Made by a program: the position numbers and the translations under genes. 64,000 nucleotides of DNA from Vulcanisaeta distributa JCM 11216 (lineage in GTDB: Archaea > Thermoproteota > Thermoprotei > Thermoproteales > Thermocladiaceae). Below, piece after piece: positions 9,494 through 21,423 of the stretch. Each line of letters opens with the position of its first letter. Positions within the stretch are counted from its first letter, which is position 1. The DNA lies in assembly GCF_001315985.1 (NCBI RefSeq), contig NZ_BBBI01000007.1, positions 1 to 64,000 of the forward strand, written 5' to 3'. The notes under the pieces are model-generated. The model saw nothing but the letters and a program-made list of their open reading frames with translations, was not told where the DNA came from and made no database searches.

Positions 9494-10330
9494 TCAGGAA
9501 TTACCTGTTGGGATTACGTGAGTGCCAACACCATTAATTGCAGACATGATTGGCTTATCGATCACGCCATTGGAGATTATCGCATATACGCCCTTACTGG
9601 CCAATTGGGCCGCCGTGTAGACCTTCCTCTTCATACCACCCCCCCTAACCTCCGGATTCTTAAACAAATCCTGCGCCTCAGCGGCGCTTACCCTATTAAT
9701 GACCTTTCCATTTATGAGAACACCATCAACATCCGTAAGAATCACCGCGTATTTAGGCATTAAGAAGAGTGAGAGTATCTCGAGTGCTTGGTCTCCATCA
9801 ACATTTAATGGACCACCAGTCTTATTATCCATGGCTATTGGCGCTATCACCGGCGTGAAACCATCATTAAGTAGTTTCATTATGAAGTCCTTATTCGCAC
9901 TCTCTATCTTACCTGTGTAACCACCATCAACAACCCTCTCCCTACCCCCCCTCTCATCAATTATTATCATCGACTCCCTCCTCCTAGCCCTCAGTAGGCC
10001 ACCGTCAACTCCAGAAAGCCCGATGGCGTTAACCCCCCCAACGCCTTGCAACCTACTCACCAAGTCCTTATTTAGGTACATCATACCCATGACGTAGGCA
10101 CGCAAAGTCTCTTGATCTGTGTACCTGCTCGTAACCCCCCCGCTGGGGCTTGTTACGAACTTGGGCTTAAGCCCCCATTCTCTCCATTAGCTCATTTATG
10201 AAGTAACCACCACCATGAATTAGAATCACCCTATGGCCATTATTGATTAAACCAGGTACTTCCTTAACGAGGTTATCAACCCCCCCTTCCTTATTACGGA
10301 CCCACCCACCTTCACTATTATTAGCATCAT
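9494..10330 (-). CDS. lysZ: LysW-aminoadipate/glutamate kinase LysZ, frame broken
   Basis: Amino-acid kinase family enzyme phosphorylating the LysW-bound side chain. The start at the ATGATG near 10330 gives LIIVKVGGSV, then HRVILIHGGGYFINELMERMG (glycine loop). A break at the 5-C run near 10170 (4 expected) joins LKPKFVTSPSGVTSRYTD, where the run near 10135 adds a Gly to SPSGV. The open piece 9494-10105 has GVNAIGLSGVDGGLL, PVIAPIAM, DGDQALEILS, VILTDVDGVL and the C-terminal KVYTAAQLASKGVYAIISNG. The TATA box at 10351-10360 fits a near-leaderless start. The gene ends about 80 bases before lysW, on the same strand. Confidence 0.9.
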
Positions 10331-10350
10331 TAAGTGGCTGGTTATCAATA

Positions 10351-10360
10351 TTATAAATAT
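10351..10360 (-). promoter_or_regulatory. TATA box of lysZ
   Basis: The minus strand reads ATATTTATAA, about 21-30 bases before the ATG pair at 10325-10330, consistent with a near-leaderless transcript. It sits inside the AT-rich palindromic stretch AATATTATAAATATT. Confidence 0.45.
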
Positions 10361-10401
10361 TGCCATAATGAAAACATCGGTTTAATATTTAGAAGCGAAA
10401 G

Positions 10402-11603
10402 CTACAACAAGCCTCTTAATTCATTAGCGGCCTCACTAATCCTCTCAATGCCCATGCGTATTCTCTCAATGCTCTCTACCACGAAGGATATCCTAATCGC
10501 TGATCTATAAATGTCACTGAAGTACGTGCCTGGTATCACGGTTACACCATACTTCTCAAGAAGCAACTCAGCAAATTTCTCGGAATCCCTGATATACCTC
10601 GATAAATCAACGAAGATGAACATGGAGCCCTTTGGAACAATAAACCTGGACTCGGGCAAGTACACCCTCAATGCCTCAACTGCAGCGTCCCTCCTTGACC
10701 TATACTCCTCGATTATGTACTTAAGGTGCTTCATCCTGGCCTCGGACCTGAGGTACGCGGCCACGAACTTCTGGGCAATAACGGGTGGGCAGTATGTCAT
10801 CTCCTCAGCGGCTAGCTTCAACTTGGGTATTGCATCGCTTGGTCCGTAGATGAAGCCCAACCTCCAACCTGGTATTCCTGGATCCTTCGAGAATGTATTT
10901 ATTGAGATTACGTGGTCAGGCGCATATTTATATATGTATACGTGTTCACCTTCGTAAATTAACGTCCTATATGCCTCATCGGACACTATCCAGAAGTCCC
11001 TATCCATGGCTAGATCGGCTATGGCCTTGGCGGTGTTCTTATCGATAATATTACCCGTTGGATTGTCTGGAGATACTATTACCAAAGCCTTCGTCTTATT
11101 GGTTACTAACTCCTTAAGTTTCTCAATATCAATCTTAAATCCGTCATCCATACTCAAACCAATCCTTTTTACCCTACCACCGAAGTACTCAATAATTGGT
11201 TTGTAGCCGAAGTACGTGGGGGGGTCCAGGAGAACAACTTCATCGCCTGGATTTAGGATCGTCATGAACGTTGCAAATATGCCCTCCTGACCACCCGCTA
11301 TGATCACTACATTATCTGGACTCACATCAATGCTACCAAGTCTTCTTAAATCCTCAGAAACGGCTTCCCTTAACTCAATAATACCCTGGCTCGGTGTGTA
11401 TCCGTAAGTTCCATGCTGTTATCCTCAACCAGTTGCTTAGCCAGTAAGGACCTTATCTCAATTGGTGGCGGTAGACCCGGTTGACCGGCAGATAGGTTTA
11501 TGATATCCCTTCTCTCTCGCTTTAGTCTCTCCCTGATAGCGTCGATTCTCCTCGTGGGGGGGCTCTCCCTTAGGAAGGTTATTGATTGGGAAAAACCGCG
11601 CAT
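10402..11603 (-). CDS. Class I aminotransferase (LysN/AspC-like), frame broken
   Basis: PLP-dependent fold-type I aminotransferase. It has an N-terminal block IINLSAGQPGLPPP, then VIIAGGQEGIFATF, LDPPTYFGY, VSPDNPTGN, WIVSDEAYRTLIY, INTFSKDPGIPGWRLGF (PLP lysine in FSK) and the C-terminal arginine near SAIRISF. The pieces 11370-11603 and 10402-11325 are separated by a break near 11330-11400. In this gene block it could be the aminoadipate aminotransferase LysN, which supplies aminoadipate for the LysW route, but aspartate or other specificities cannot be excluded. It diverges from carA. Confidence 0.8.
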
Positions 11604-11676
11604 TGAAGTCTTGTTTTGAGCAAGTATATATACATTATGTATCCAATACGGTACTGTAAATGTCTTAAGGGCAAAG

Positions 11677-11693
11677 CTTATAAAATATTTATA
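11677..11693 (+). promoter_or_regulatory. TATA box of the carAB operon
   Basis: CTTATAAAATATTTATA lies 25-41 bases before the TTG start of carA at 11718, the right distance for a near-leaderless transcript. Confidence 0.55.
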
Positions 11694-11717
11694 ACAAGCC
11701 CGTGTGAATGATTCGGT

Positions 11718-12795
11718 TTGAGGAGGTACCTCGTACTTCAGGATGGGAGCGTGTACCGTGGCTATGCCTTTGGCGCTAATAACGATGCTGTTGGCGAGGT
11801 AGTGTTTACAACAGCTAATGTTGGTTATCCGGAATCCTTGACGGACCCATCATATAGAGGGCAAATACTCGTGTTCACAAGCCCATTAATAGGTAATTAC
11901 GGCACATCGCCAGACCAGTGGGAGAGCGACTCAATTCAGGTGAGTGGCGCTGTTATTTTTGACTTAACAATGCCCAGTCACTACACGTCGATCATGAGCC
12001 TTAACGAGTGGTTTAAGAAGGAGGGTATACCAGGCATTTATAGGATTGATACCAGGGCGTTAACGGTTAAGCTAAGGGAGGTTGGCGTAATGATGGGTGC
12101 GATAGCCGATGATGTAAATAAGGCCGTAAAGCTTCTTAGGGATGCGCCTAGGTATGATGATGTTGATTTCACGAGATTAGTCTCGCCAAGTACGCCGATT
12201 AAGTATGGCGATGATGATAAGCCCTGCATTGGTATTATTGACTGCGGCGTTAAGATGAGTATTGTAAGGAACCTACTAAACAGGGGGGGCTTTAGGGTCG
12301 TTAGGTACCCATGCCACATGTGGAAGAACGCCTTAAATGACTGTGATGGAATCCTCCTTAGTAATGGCCCTGGCAACCCAAACCTACTGACCTATTTAAG
12401 CGATGTTGTTACCGATGTGATTAGGGATAGAAAACCAACCCTAGGGATATGCCTAGGACACCAGGTAATTGCCCTAGGCGTTGGGGGGGCTAGGATCTAC
12501 AAGATGAGGTATGGGCATAGGGCAATCAATAAACCAGTACTGGACCTAATTAGGAATAGGGTCTACATAACGACCCACAACCATGGATATGCCATTGACC
12601 CACAGAGCATAAAGGGCACAGGTTTCAGGGTATGGGCTATACAGCCTGATGATAATACGGTGGAGGGGGGGCTGATTCATGATAGATTGCCAATACTAAC
12701 AACGCAGTTCCACCCCGAGTCCAAGCCCGGCCCCCTTAGACGCTAATTGGGTCTTTGATGAGTTCGCGAGGATGGTGATCAACCATGGACGTTAG
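11718..12795 (+). CDS. carA: Carbamoyl-phosphate synthase small subunit, 3' end frame broken
   Basis: Glutaminase subunit giving ammonia to CarB for arginine and pyrimidine synthesis. It shows [18 protein letters not shown] at the start, [37 protein letters not shown], the class I amidotransferase domain with [18 protein letters not shown] (nucleophile Cys) and TTQFHPES (catalytic His and Glu). The TTG at 11718 is the only start giving the conserved N-terminus. A break near 12735 hides the last residues, [18 protein letters not shown], which end at 12795 and overlap carB by 11 bases. Runs near 12285, 12483 and 12664 add glycines. Confidence 0.92.
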
Positions 12796-15700
12796 GAAGG
12801 TCCTAGTGATTGGTAGCGGCCCCATTAAGATTGCGGAGGCTGCGGAATTCGATTACTCGGGGATACAGGCGCTTAAGGCGTATAAGGAGGAGGGCTTAAC
12901 TACGGTCCTCGTTAATCCAAATGTTGCCACAGTACAAACAACGCGTGTATTTGCAGATAGGGTTTACCTGATGCCCATAAAGCCTGAGTTCCTGGAAATG
13001 GTTATTGAGAAGGAAAGACCTGATGCAATTGCCTGCGGCTTCGGTGGCCAGACAGCGTTGTCGGCGTGCATAAGTCTCAACGATTTAGGAATTCTTAGGA
13101 AGTATGGCATTAGGGTTCTGGGAACGCCAATAGATGGCGTTAGGTCAGCCCTGAGTAGGCAATTGTTTAAAGACCTAATGAGTAAGTATGGGATACCGGT
13201 ACTACCATCAAAGACCACGTACTCACTTGAGGAGGCCTTATCAGCGGCCAGGGAATTGGGCTACCCAGTGCTTGCCAGGGTATCCTTTAACCTAGGTGGT
13301 GCAGGTGCCTTCGTTGCACATGGCGATGATGAGTTAGTTAATAAGTATCATAAGGCATTGGCCATGAGCGAGATTAAGGAGGTTCTCGTTGAGAAGTACA
13401 TAGGCGGTTGGAAGGAGATCGAGTTCGAGGTCATGAGGGATCAGTATGGGGGGGAGTCAGTGGCCGTGGTTTGCATGGAGAACATAGACCCCATGGGCGT
13501 GCACACGGGCGACTCAGTGGTTGTTGCGCCCTGCCTAACATTAACAAATGATGAGTACCAGAGGGCTAGGTTAATCTCCATTGGCGTTGCAAACGCGATA
13601 AACCTAGTCGGTGAGTGCAACGTGCAGGTTGCTATTAATCCCAGGGGGGGCCCGGAGATGTACGTAATAGAGACAAACCCAAGGATGAGTAGATCAAGCG
13701 CCCTGGCGAGTAAGGCCTCGGGGGGGTACCCACTGGCGTATATAGCGGCTAAGCTGACGCTTGGTTATAGGCTAAGTGAGTTGATTAATAAGGTGACCGG
13801 CAAGACCGTGGCCGCCTTTGAACCAAGCCTTGACTACATAGTAGTTAAGATACCGAGGTGGGAGAGCGATAGGTTTGGCATTGATGAGCCCCCCCTGGGC
13901 CCTGAAATGATGAGTATTGGCGAGGTCATGGGCATTGGGAGGACGCTTGAGGAGGCTTGGCAGAAGGCAGTGAGGATGCTTGACATTGGTGAGCCAGGCC
14001 TCGTGGGTGGTAGGATATACCATGAGGCAAGTATTGAAGAGGCTGTGAAAATGGTTAAGGAGAGGAAGCCCTACTGGTTCCTGTACGCGGCTGTGCTTCT
14101 TAGGGAGGGCTTCTCCGTTGATGATATTAATGAGTGGACCGGCGTTGACAAGTTCTTCCTATACGCGATTAAGAGGGTTGTGGATTTCTACGAGGGATTA
14201 AGGAGGGGCGAACCATTACCGCTTGAGGAAGCCTACATACTCGGTTTTAGCGAGGAACAGCTAAGGAATGCTCTTGGCAATGAACCGGAGAAAAAATTAC
14301 CCGTGATTAAACAAATCGATACCTTAGCCGGGGAGTGGCCTGCGGCCACGAACTACCTATACTTAACGCATGGTGGTGAGGTTGATGATGATGCAGGGCC
14401 TGGCGTTGATGTCGTAGTCACGGGCGCCGGTGTCTTTAGGATTGGCGTTAGTGTTGAGTTTGATTGGTCCGTGGTTAATACAGTACTCATGCTTAAGAGA
14501 CTTGGTTACAGGGTTGGGGTGTTGAATTACAACCCAGAGACCGTATCCACGGACTGGGACTTCGCGGATAAACTCTTCTTCGACCAATTAACCCCCAGAA
14601 ACCCTAAGGAACATACTAATTAAGGAGAGGCCCAAGTTCGTGGTGCTATGGGCTGGGGGGGCCAGATTGGACAGAGACTCTATGGCAAGGCTAGGTCCTG
14701 GCTAATTGAGAATGTCAGGATACTGGGCACGAGACCGGAGTCCGTGGATCTGGCAGAGGATAGGTCCAAGTTCTCGAAATTACTCGATGAGTTAGGCCTT
14801 GACCAACCACCCTGGGCCTACGCATCAACTATTGAGGAGTTGATAGGGCTTGTGGAGAGGTGGCTTGATTACCCAGTAATTGTTAGGCCAGTTATGTGCT
14901 TGGTGGTACGTACATGGGCATTGCCAGGAATAGGCAGGAACTACTCAATTACGTTAATAAGGCAGCTAGGATAAGCCCCCCCGAGCACCCCCCCGTGGTT
15001 GTGTCCAAATTCATCGGTGATGGTATTGAGGCTGAGGTTGATGGTGTTGGTGATGGTAATTCCGTGATCGTTGTGCCCGTGGAACACATAGAACCACCTG
15101 GCGTGCACTCCGGCGATAGTACCATGGTAATACCACCGAGAGGTGTTGATTATAGGTTAGATGACAATTGGAGAATTAGAATGGCCGAGGCTCATTGAGA
15201 ATCGCTAAGGCATTAGGCATTGTTGGGCCATTCAACATACAGTTCATTGCCGGGGGGGATAAGCTATACGTGATTGAGGCTAACGTGAGGGCCAGTAGGT
15301 CAATGCCCTTCACCAGCAAGGCCACTGGTGTTAACCTAATGAATTTGTCCGTAAAGGCTGCATTAAGTGGCCTGGGCATGGATAGGGAATTCATCGTGCT
15401 TAGGCCAAGGCGCTGGTGGGTTAAGGCAAGTCAATTCGCCTGGAGTAGGGTTAGGGGGGGTTCATACCCGAGGCTTGGGCCTGTGATGTATAGTACGGGT
15501 GAGGTGGCATCGAGTGGTAAGGCCTTTGAGGAGGCATTACTTAAGGCCTGGTTATCGACCACGCCATCGAGAATCCCAAGTAAAAACGCCCTGGTTTATA
15601 CATACGATGAGCAATACGTTAAGGCAATCGACGAAATAAGAAATCGCCTGAGCAGGTGGCTCACGGTTTTAGACGATACTGGGGGGGAGGTTAGGGCCAT

Positions 15701-15908
15701 GCTTAAACAAGGCTCCGTGGATATACTCATGACTGGGGGGGGCGATACTATGAATAAGGACTATGCCACACGTAGACTGGCTGCGGATACCGCAACACCA
15801 ATAATACTACACCCAAGCCTCGGGCTTGAGCTAACGAGAGCCTTTGAGTGGTTGAGAGGTGGTGGTAAATACGTGATCGAGGAATTGCTTGAGACCGAAA
15901 TTAGCTAG
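12785..15908 (+). CDS. carB: Carbamoyl-phosphate synthase large subunit, several frame breaks
   Basis: Makes carbamoyl phosphate from bicarbonate, ammonia and two ATP. The first half is open to about 14590 and has [39 protein letters not shown]-type [17 protein letters not shown] and GEVMGIG. Breaks follow near 14600 (one C too many), 14660, 14903 (one A missing in [12 protein letters not shown]) and 15190. The second half shows [26 protein letters not shown] and a C-terminal methylglyoxal-synthase-like regulatory domain with [23 protein letters not shown]. The total length of about 1040 residues is normal. The 3' end overlaps the converging argH by 4 bases. Confidence 0.93.
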
Positions 15909-17266
15909 TAACCAAGTAGTTTATTCTCAATTTCATTAAGCCTACCCATTATTGAATTAACCCTAGCCATTAACTCCCTAACCTCACCAAGCCTGGCCTT
16001 AGCATTCTCAATAACCGAACGTGGATTTGATGAACCATGTACAGGCTTCATTAGTGACTCAATAACATCAAGGCCAACCTTAATGCCGCTCCTCAACTCC
16101 CTAGCGACCTCACTATACACGTCCCTAAACGGCCTACCCTCCCTCATCGATACGGTCTCTGCATACTCAGCAGCCGTAACCACGTACTTACCCAGTGACT
16201 CCTTAACACCCTCCTCATTAACCTTAATGCTGTTGATGAAATCCATGAATATCGAGAGGCCCTCAAGGGCTATTTTAATAATAAGCCATAGGTGCCTAGT
16301 CAATTCCTGCAGGTCAAGCTGATAGCCAGATTCTACGGGCCTAAGTATCGAGTACATGGCCATCAAATGCCCCCCCACGGCCTCCCCCCCAATCCTAGCC
16401 CTAAAAACCTCCAGGGTGGCTGGGTTCCTCTTATGCGGCATGATACTACTCGTGGCGAGGTGACTCGGGTCAGCACTCACGTAACTTAGCTGGGGGGGCA
16501 TCAACCACATCTCAAGGTTATTAATGAACCTGCCAACCTCCACCAGGTAATTAACTACCACCGAGGCCGCGGATATTACGAAGTACCTGGAGCCCGTCGC
16601 ATATATTGTATTATCAACAACACCATCAAAACCCAGTTCTGCAGCCTCCCTAAATCTGTCAATACTAACCATGGTACCAGCAAGCGGGCCTGAGCCCAGT
16701 GGCGACCTATTGATTAATTCGTAGACATGCATTAACTCGCTGAGGAAGTCCCTGGATAGGTCGTCTAGGTAAAGCATGTAGTGACCAAGCGTCGTTACCT
16801 GGGCTGGCTGCCTATGGGTTGAGCCTATTATCACCTTATCATACTCCTCAACGGCCTTGCTCAGAACGACCTCCCTGAGCTTAAGCGTGGTGAGTATTAA
16901 GTCGAGTAAAGCCCTCCTAAGCCTAAGCCTAATTGCCGTTGTCACGTGGTCATTCCTAGACCTACCAATGCCGACCCAACCACCTATGCTGCCCAATCTC
17001 CTGATTAATTCTGCCTCGATGTACTCATGCACATCCTCATAACCAACAAGCCTGCCTGGTTCATAACCACCACGCCAAATATCCCTGAGGGCATCCCTAA
17101 TCCTCCCAGCCACATCATTATTAATAACGCCAACCCTCTCAAGCTCGTTAACATGAACAATGAGAGTAATTATCACGTACTTAAAAATCTCGGAATCATC
17201 AATGATCGATGACGTATAACTAATCTTATCAATACTTCCAGCCCCAAGTAACTCCCTGCGATACAC
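15905..17266 (-). CDS. argH: Argininosuccinate lyase, intact
   Basis: Last step of arginine synthesis: splits argininosuccinate into arginine and fumarate. The 453-residue frame is open. It has GRSRNDHVTTAIRLRLR (substrate binding), STHRQPAQVTTLGHYMLY with the catalytic His, SPLGSGPLAGT and the fumarase/aspartase signature in TSSIMPHKRNPATLEV, where the mobile catalytic Ser lies in SSIMP. It has a normal length for the family. Runs near 16371, 16386 and 16492 are in frame and add residues. It faces carB, sharing four bases at the 3' ends. Confidence 0.95.
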   Translation of the reverse strand: MYRRELLGAGSIDKISYTSSIIDDSEIFKYVIITLIVHVNELERVGVINNDVAGRIRDALRDIWRGGYEPGRLVGYEDVHEYIEAELIRRLGSIGGWVGIGRSRNDHVTTAIRLRLRRALLDLILTTLKLREVVLSKAVEEYDKVIIGSTHRQPAQVTTLGHYMLYLDDLSRDFLSELMHVYELINRSPLGSGPLAGTMVSIDRFREAAELGFDGVVDNTIYATGSRYFVISAASVVVNYLVEVGRFINNLEMWLMPPQLSYVSADPSHLATSSIMPHKRNPATLEVFRARIGGEAVGGHLMAMYSILRPVESGYQLDLQELTRHLWLIIKIALEGLSIFMDFINSIKVNEEGVKESLGKYVVTAAEYAETVSMREGRPFRDVYSEVARELRSGIKVGLDVIESLMKPVHGSSNPRSVIENAKARLGEVRELMARVNSIMGRLNEIENKLLGY

Positions 17267-17298
17267 AGGGTTAAGTCAGAAATCACGTTTTAAGTATT

Positions 17299-17784
17299 TC
17301 ATTGACCAATGCTACGTAGAATGTCCTCCATCCCCCCCCTAATTAATGTCTCAATATCTCTCCTAGCAGAATCATCATCTCCGTAAGGGCTAAGGACCCT
17401 TTCAGGGTCAGGTCCATTGTATTGGTACTGATAGATCCATAAGGCCTTATCCGTGAGTAGGTCAACCCTGCCGCCGATGATCATTGCCACATCCTTCAGG
17501 TAACTCGTCGGCATAACCGCTATTACCCAATCAACCCTATCAACACGCTCTCTCCTACCCCCCCTCAACCTAACCTTACCACTAAAGACCTTGCTCAACT
17601 CATCCCTCCTGTCAACAGCCAATGCGGCCACTAGGGCCTTCCACGCCTGAAACGCCTTGCCAGCAGCGTTTCTGATCAATCCCTCGCTAAGGAATCTCTT
17701 AGCAAGTTCTAACTTAATCTTAGCCTCATCAATCCTAATCCTTTTGTACTCCTTAGGGTCGTACCACGGCTTCACTAATTGCAT
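17299..17784 (-). CDS. PaREP1-family protein
   Basis: 161-residue soluble helical protein. Residues 20-60 (AKIKLELAKRFLSEGLIRNAAGKAFQAWKALVAAL, given here as the span around LAKRFLSEG and GKAFQAWKAL) match the helix pair of the PaREP1 family, which is thermoproteal and HEPN-like. The middle carries RLRGGRRERVDRVDW and the end is acidic. The molecular role is unknown; HEPN-like folds are often RNases or parts of toxin-antitoxin pairs, but I see neither a catalytic R-x4-H motif nor a nucleotidyltransferase partner beside it. It lies 33 bases downstream of argH's start side, on the same strand. Confidence 0.6.
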   Translation of the reverse strand: MQLVKPWYDPKEYKRIRIDEAKIKLELAKRFLSEGLIRNAAGKAFQAWKALVAALAVDRRDELSKVFSGKVRLRGGRRERVDRVDWVIAVMPTSYLKDVAMIIGGRVDLLTDKALWIYQYQYNGPDPERVLSPYGDDDSARRDIETLIRGGMEDILRSIGQ

Positions 17785-17873
17785 ATGAAATTCCCTCCTA
17801 GGTAGTGGAAATCTAGGCAGGTATTTAATTTATCTTAAACGGAATATAGTAAGTTTATCCTGAGTATATTAAG

Positions 17874-18986
17874 TCATTGGGAACCCTTTACCGCGAGCAC
17901 CATGTTCCTCAACTTTCGTCTTGCAGATTCAAGGGTTTGCACAGGGTTTGTGGCACTTGAGGCAAAACCACATCCTGGAGCTACGATTAACTTACCCGGG
18001 TCACCACTGACCACCTCCAGCGCTGCTTCGTACCTCCTCCTAATGACCTCCACTGGCTCCACATTCCTTGACTTAACACTGACGATTCCCAACGCCAACT
18101 TCTTATCCCTTGGTACCGCGTACTGTTTGAAGTACTTTAGTTCCTCGAAATCCCTAATACCATCAAATACCTCGAAGGGTCCGAGAACACCCACCTTTAG
18201 ATCGTAGAGCTCGGGCAACGCATCATCATAATGACCAAGTGTATTGAACTGGGAGTTATTGAAATTTCCCCAGCAGGAGTGGATCTCGAGATGCTCAGCA
18301 GGTAATTTAGAGAGGACCTCGTTATTCAATTCCACAGCCCTCCTAACACGCTCCTTAGCCTTACTCTTATCGGGGGGGTTATACTCGCCATACACGTCGA
18401 ACTGGAGTATGTCTGGCGCATCGAATTGGACAACATCAGCACCCGCATTAAGTGCTGCCCTAACCTCGTTAATTATTATTTTCTCGACATCATCGAGGTA
18501 ATCATCAACCGTAGGATAATACTGCTTAGCCCGCTGACGGTACTTATCAATTAACTCCTTAGGCCTTGCAGGCATCCAATCAGGGTCTGGGTAGACCCTG
18601 GCCATGAAGCTTGGTGCAAGTATCGTCACCTTAATCCTCCTCCTAACTCCCAATTTATCCAAGGCCCTCTTAATGCCCTCGACCTCCCTAGCTAGTATTG
18701 GCTTACTTGGGTCGTACTCTATGCTTCTCAATATGACCGGTATGAACCTCCTATCACCTGCTGAGTTTTCCCAGTATAATTCCGTGACCTCAAATCCAGG
18801 TAATTCCGTTAAGTCGCTAATGAATGATTGACGCCTGTACTCCCCCCCATCATTGATTTCGTCAAGCCCAATCTCGACTTGCATCCTAACTACATCCTCA
18901 ATGGCCTTATCCAGGTTTTGAGGAGATAGGTTAGGTGGTCTTGGTAAACTACCCACGTGGGTTGTCCTAACCTTTTCCAAATCCAT
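17874..18986 (-). CDS. MetE-like cobalamin-independent methyltransferase, intact
   Basis: 370 residues corresponding to the C-terminal catalytic half of MetE, the common archaeal short form. It begins TTHVGSLPRPPNL, has EINDGGEYRRQSF, VRAALNAGADVVQFDAPD, LEIHSCWGNFNNSQ (zinc-type His and Cys) and ends with LIVAPGCGFASSATNP, which holds a zinc cysteine. Archaeal forms lack the MetE N-terminal domain and may use methylcobalamin or another methyl donor to methylate homocysteine. It could act on a different thiol. The ATG at 18986 is clear and has a T-rich upstream region. Confidence 0.82.
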   Translation of the reverse strand: MDLEKVRTTHVGSLPRPPNLSPQNLDKAIEDVVRMQVEIGLDEINDGGEYRRQSFISDLTELPGFEVTELYWENSAGDRRFIPVILRSIEYDPSKPILAREVEGIKRALDKLGVRRRIKVTILAPSFMARVYPDPDWMPARPKELIDKYRQRAKQYYPTVDDYLDDVEKIIINEVRAALNAGADVVQFDAPDILQFDVYGEYNPPDKSKAKERVRRAVELNNEVLSKLPAEHLEIHSCWGNFNNSQFNTLGHYDDALPELYDLKVGVLGPFEVFDGIRDFEELKYFKQYAVPRDKKLALGIVSVKSRNVEPVEVIRRRYEAALEVVSGDPGKLIVAPGCGFASSATNPVQTLESARRKLRNMVLAVKGSQ

Positions 18987-19028
18987 ATAGTTGATTTAAC
19001 TAAGGAGGTATTTTTAACAATAGTCTCT

Positions 19029-20248
19029 TTACGCTCTATGCCTAACTCTATAGGCCGTTAATGAATGCAGCACGTGCATCTTTATGAAGCCCCCCCTGGC
19101 CTCTTCCTCACTTGGGTACCAACCACTCACGTAATCTACGAGGTCCTTACTATAGCTTGCGTATGGACTCTCCCTACCAAGTATTGTTAATCCACCGAAG
19201 ACCTTAACCTTAACGACACCGCTAACCCACTTATTCATGGCTTTAATGAGGCCTTCAAGCTCCTCACGCAGTGGCTCATGCCATAGACCACCATAGACCA
19301 GGTCCGTCCAGGCCTGGTCAACAATCTTCTTAAACCTGTACTCAAGCGGTGTATAGACAAGCTTCTCCAGGTCCCTATGGACCTCGATTAGGGTTAATGC
19401 AGCCGGGGGGGCCTCATAGACCTCCCTTGATTTAAATCCAACAACCCTATTCTCGATATGATCAACCTACCGAAGCCATGGGCACCAACAACCTTATTAA
19501 GCAATGATATTATGCCAACCATGCCCATCCTCTCACCGTTAACCGCCACGGGTAGGCCCTCCCTGAACTCAACCTCAAGGATCAGCGGCTCGCTGACCTT
19601 CTCAGGTGATACCGTCCACTTAAAGGCATCCTCAGGAACCTCGACACCCGGGTCGTCAGTCTCACGACCTCTATACTCCTCGACCATAGATTATCATCAA
19701 TACTAAACCTACCGTGTATGTTAGGTATTGGTATGCCATGTTTCCTCGCGTACTCAATCTCCTCAGCCCTATTCATTCCCCCCCAAATCTTCGCTGGCTC
19801 AATTATCATGAGATCGGGTGCCAGGGCCATCAATGCCTCGTTAAACCTGACCTGGTCATTACCCTTGGAGGTTGATCCATGGGCAACCGCGTCACAGCCC
19901 TCCCTCTTAGCTACCTCAACGACCTTCTCGCAATTAACGGCCTGGCCAATGCCGTACCCAATGGGTACCTGTCCTCATAGAGTGCGTTGGCCATTATTGC
20001 CATTGCAACGGGACCCTCGGCAAAATCCCTCTTGGCATCTATCGTGTAATGCTTAGTGGCGCCAGCCTATATGCCCTTTCCTCAATGTCTCTGAAATCAT
20101 CGTCTTGCCCGACATCAACTGTGACCGTTATAACCTCCGCATTAAACCTCTCCCTAAGCCAATGAATGGCTACTGTGGTATCGAGACCCCCCCGAGTAGG
20201 CAAGTGCGATTTTACTGGGTTTCCTAGTCGCCGGTTTAGGGAATTCAC
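19029..20248 (-). CDS. argG: Argininosuccinate synthase, several frame breaks
   Basis: Joins citrulline and aspartate with ATP. The pieces in order are [113 protein letters not shown]-type residues and the C-terminal [13 protein letters not shown]. The P-loop SGG run at 20187-20193 has 7 bases where 6 are required, so it breaks the frame; other breaks lie near 20065, 19965, 19690 and 19455. Runs at 19090 and 19781 add a Gly in ARGF and IWGM. The 5' end near 20248 is approximate because the first codons are in a shifted frame. Confidence 0.9.
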
Positions 20249-20302
20249 GTCCTTCCTAAACCCTATGTATTAATAAGCCTTATCCCAATAACCTATATAA
20301 CT

Positions 20303-21423
20303 TTAACCAACCACTGCAATGACAGGTTTCGAAAGACTCCTTAATTCCCTTGAAATATCCTCAGGCCTTAACCTACTTATATAATTAATGAACCTCTCGT
20401 AATAATCAGTTGGCAAGCCGTAGGTTGGTATCACTGAATGGAGCATCGCCATGCCCTCCGGTGATTCGCCAGTAACCTTAAGCCTACCAACCCTATTCCT
20501 AATAGCCATCCTTAGCTCCTCCTCTGAAACGACAGAGTCTCCCATAGTGCTGAGCATGACGTTAAGGGCATCCTTAAGGACTTCCCTACGCACACCGGCC
20601 ATTACGATAAGGACTCCTGAGCTGCCCAACGGCCAGTACATGGAGTAGGCATAGTAGGCCAATCCCCCCCTCTTTACCCTAACCTCCCTGTAAAGCCTCG
20701 ATACTAAACCCATGCCTCCGAGTATCGTATTCATCACCATAACCCTGAAGGAGCCCTCAAGGTCCATAACGTCATAACTTGGGTATGCAATGGCCACCGT
20801 GGTCTGCACCTTACCCTCAAGCCTAATATCGACATCACCACTCCCAAATCTGTCAATGGGTACCTTAACGTAGTTTGTAAATGGCAGGTTAATCTCTAAA
20901 TAATCCTCTGGAGCCACGACAGTTAGTGATAATACCCTCAATGCGTCAATGGCATCTTTAATGTGGCCCTTCGTCATATCAATAAATTTATAATCATAAG
21001 CAATTGGGTGCCTTGAGTATGGGTGATCATTAAATAATACTTTCAATGCCTCCGCCACAGACCTAATGGCCGTATCCTCTCTGTTAATGCCTATGCTCGT
21101 TCTCGCCTCTCTAATGGCATCATCAATCCTATCAATGACTGGACTCAGTAGCATATCCTCAATGAGCTTCACAGCTTTATCAACAATGGGGGGGTATCTA
21201 GCCTTAACCCTTAGGTTAGTGCGTCAAACCCTTTCTCAAAGGAGAATGATACTCCAATCCTCTCAAGTTCCTTAGCGTAACTGCTCATCCTCCACAGTGG
21301 TATTAACACATTCGCAATCCCAGGACGAGATTCCTGCAGCGAGCCTAGGTTTAATTTAATGTCGAGTACAGCCACGTCCTTAACGGGAGACCTAATGAAT
21401 AGTTTATTCGCCGTACCCATCAC
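20303..21423 (-). CDS. M16-family peptidase-like subunit lacking the zinc motif
   Basis: Belongs to the M16 fold (pitrilysin/MPP) by the C-terminal block AYPSYDVMDLEGSFRVMVMN, LGGMGLVSRLYREVRVKRGG-LAYYAYS and the helix MAIRNRVGRLKVTGESPEG. The N-terminal part (21211-21423) has no HxxEH zinc site: it reads DVAVLDIKLNLGSLQESRPGI. A break near 21215 separates the parts. The ATG at 21423 overlaps the stop of the catalytic partner (21420-21423), so the two are probably made together. This is like bacterial and mitochondrial M16B heterodimers, in which one subunit is catalytic and the other, containing a glycine-rich loop, binds substrate. The glycine loop here would be LGGMGL. Confidence 0.7.

Noticed and set aside
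11708-11710. ATG at 11708 as the carA start
   Set aside because: It is out of frame with the conserved RRYLVLQDG start; TTG at 11718 fits.
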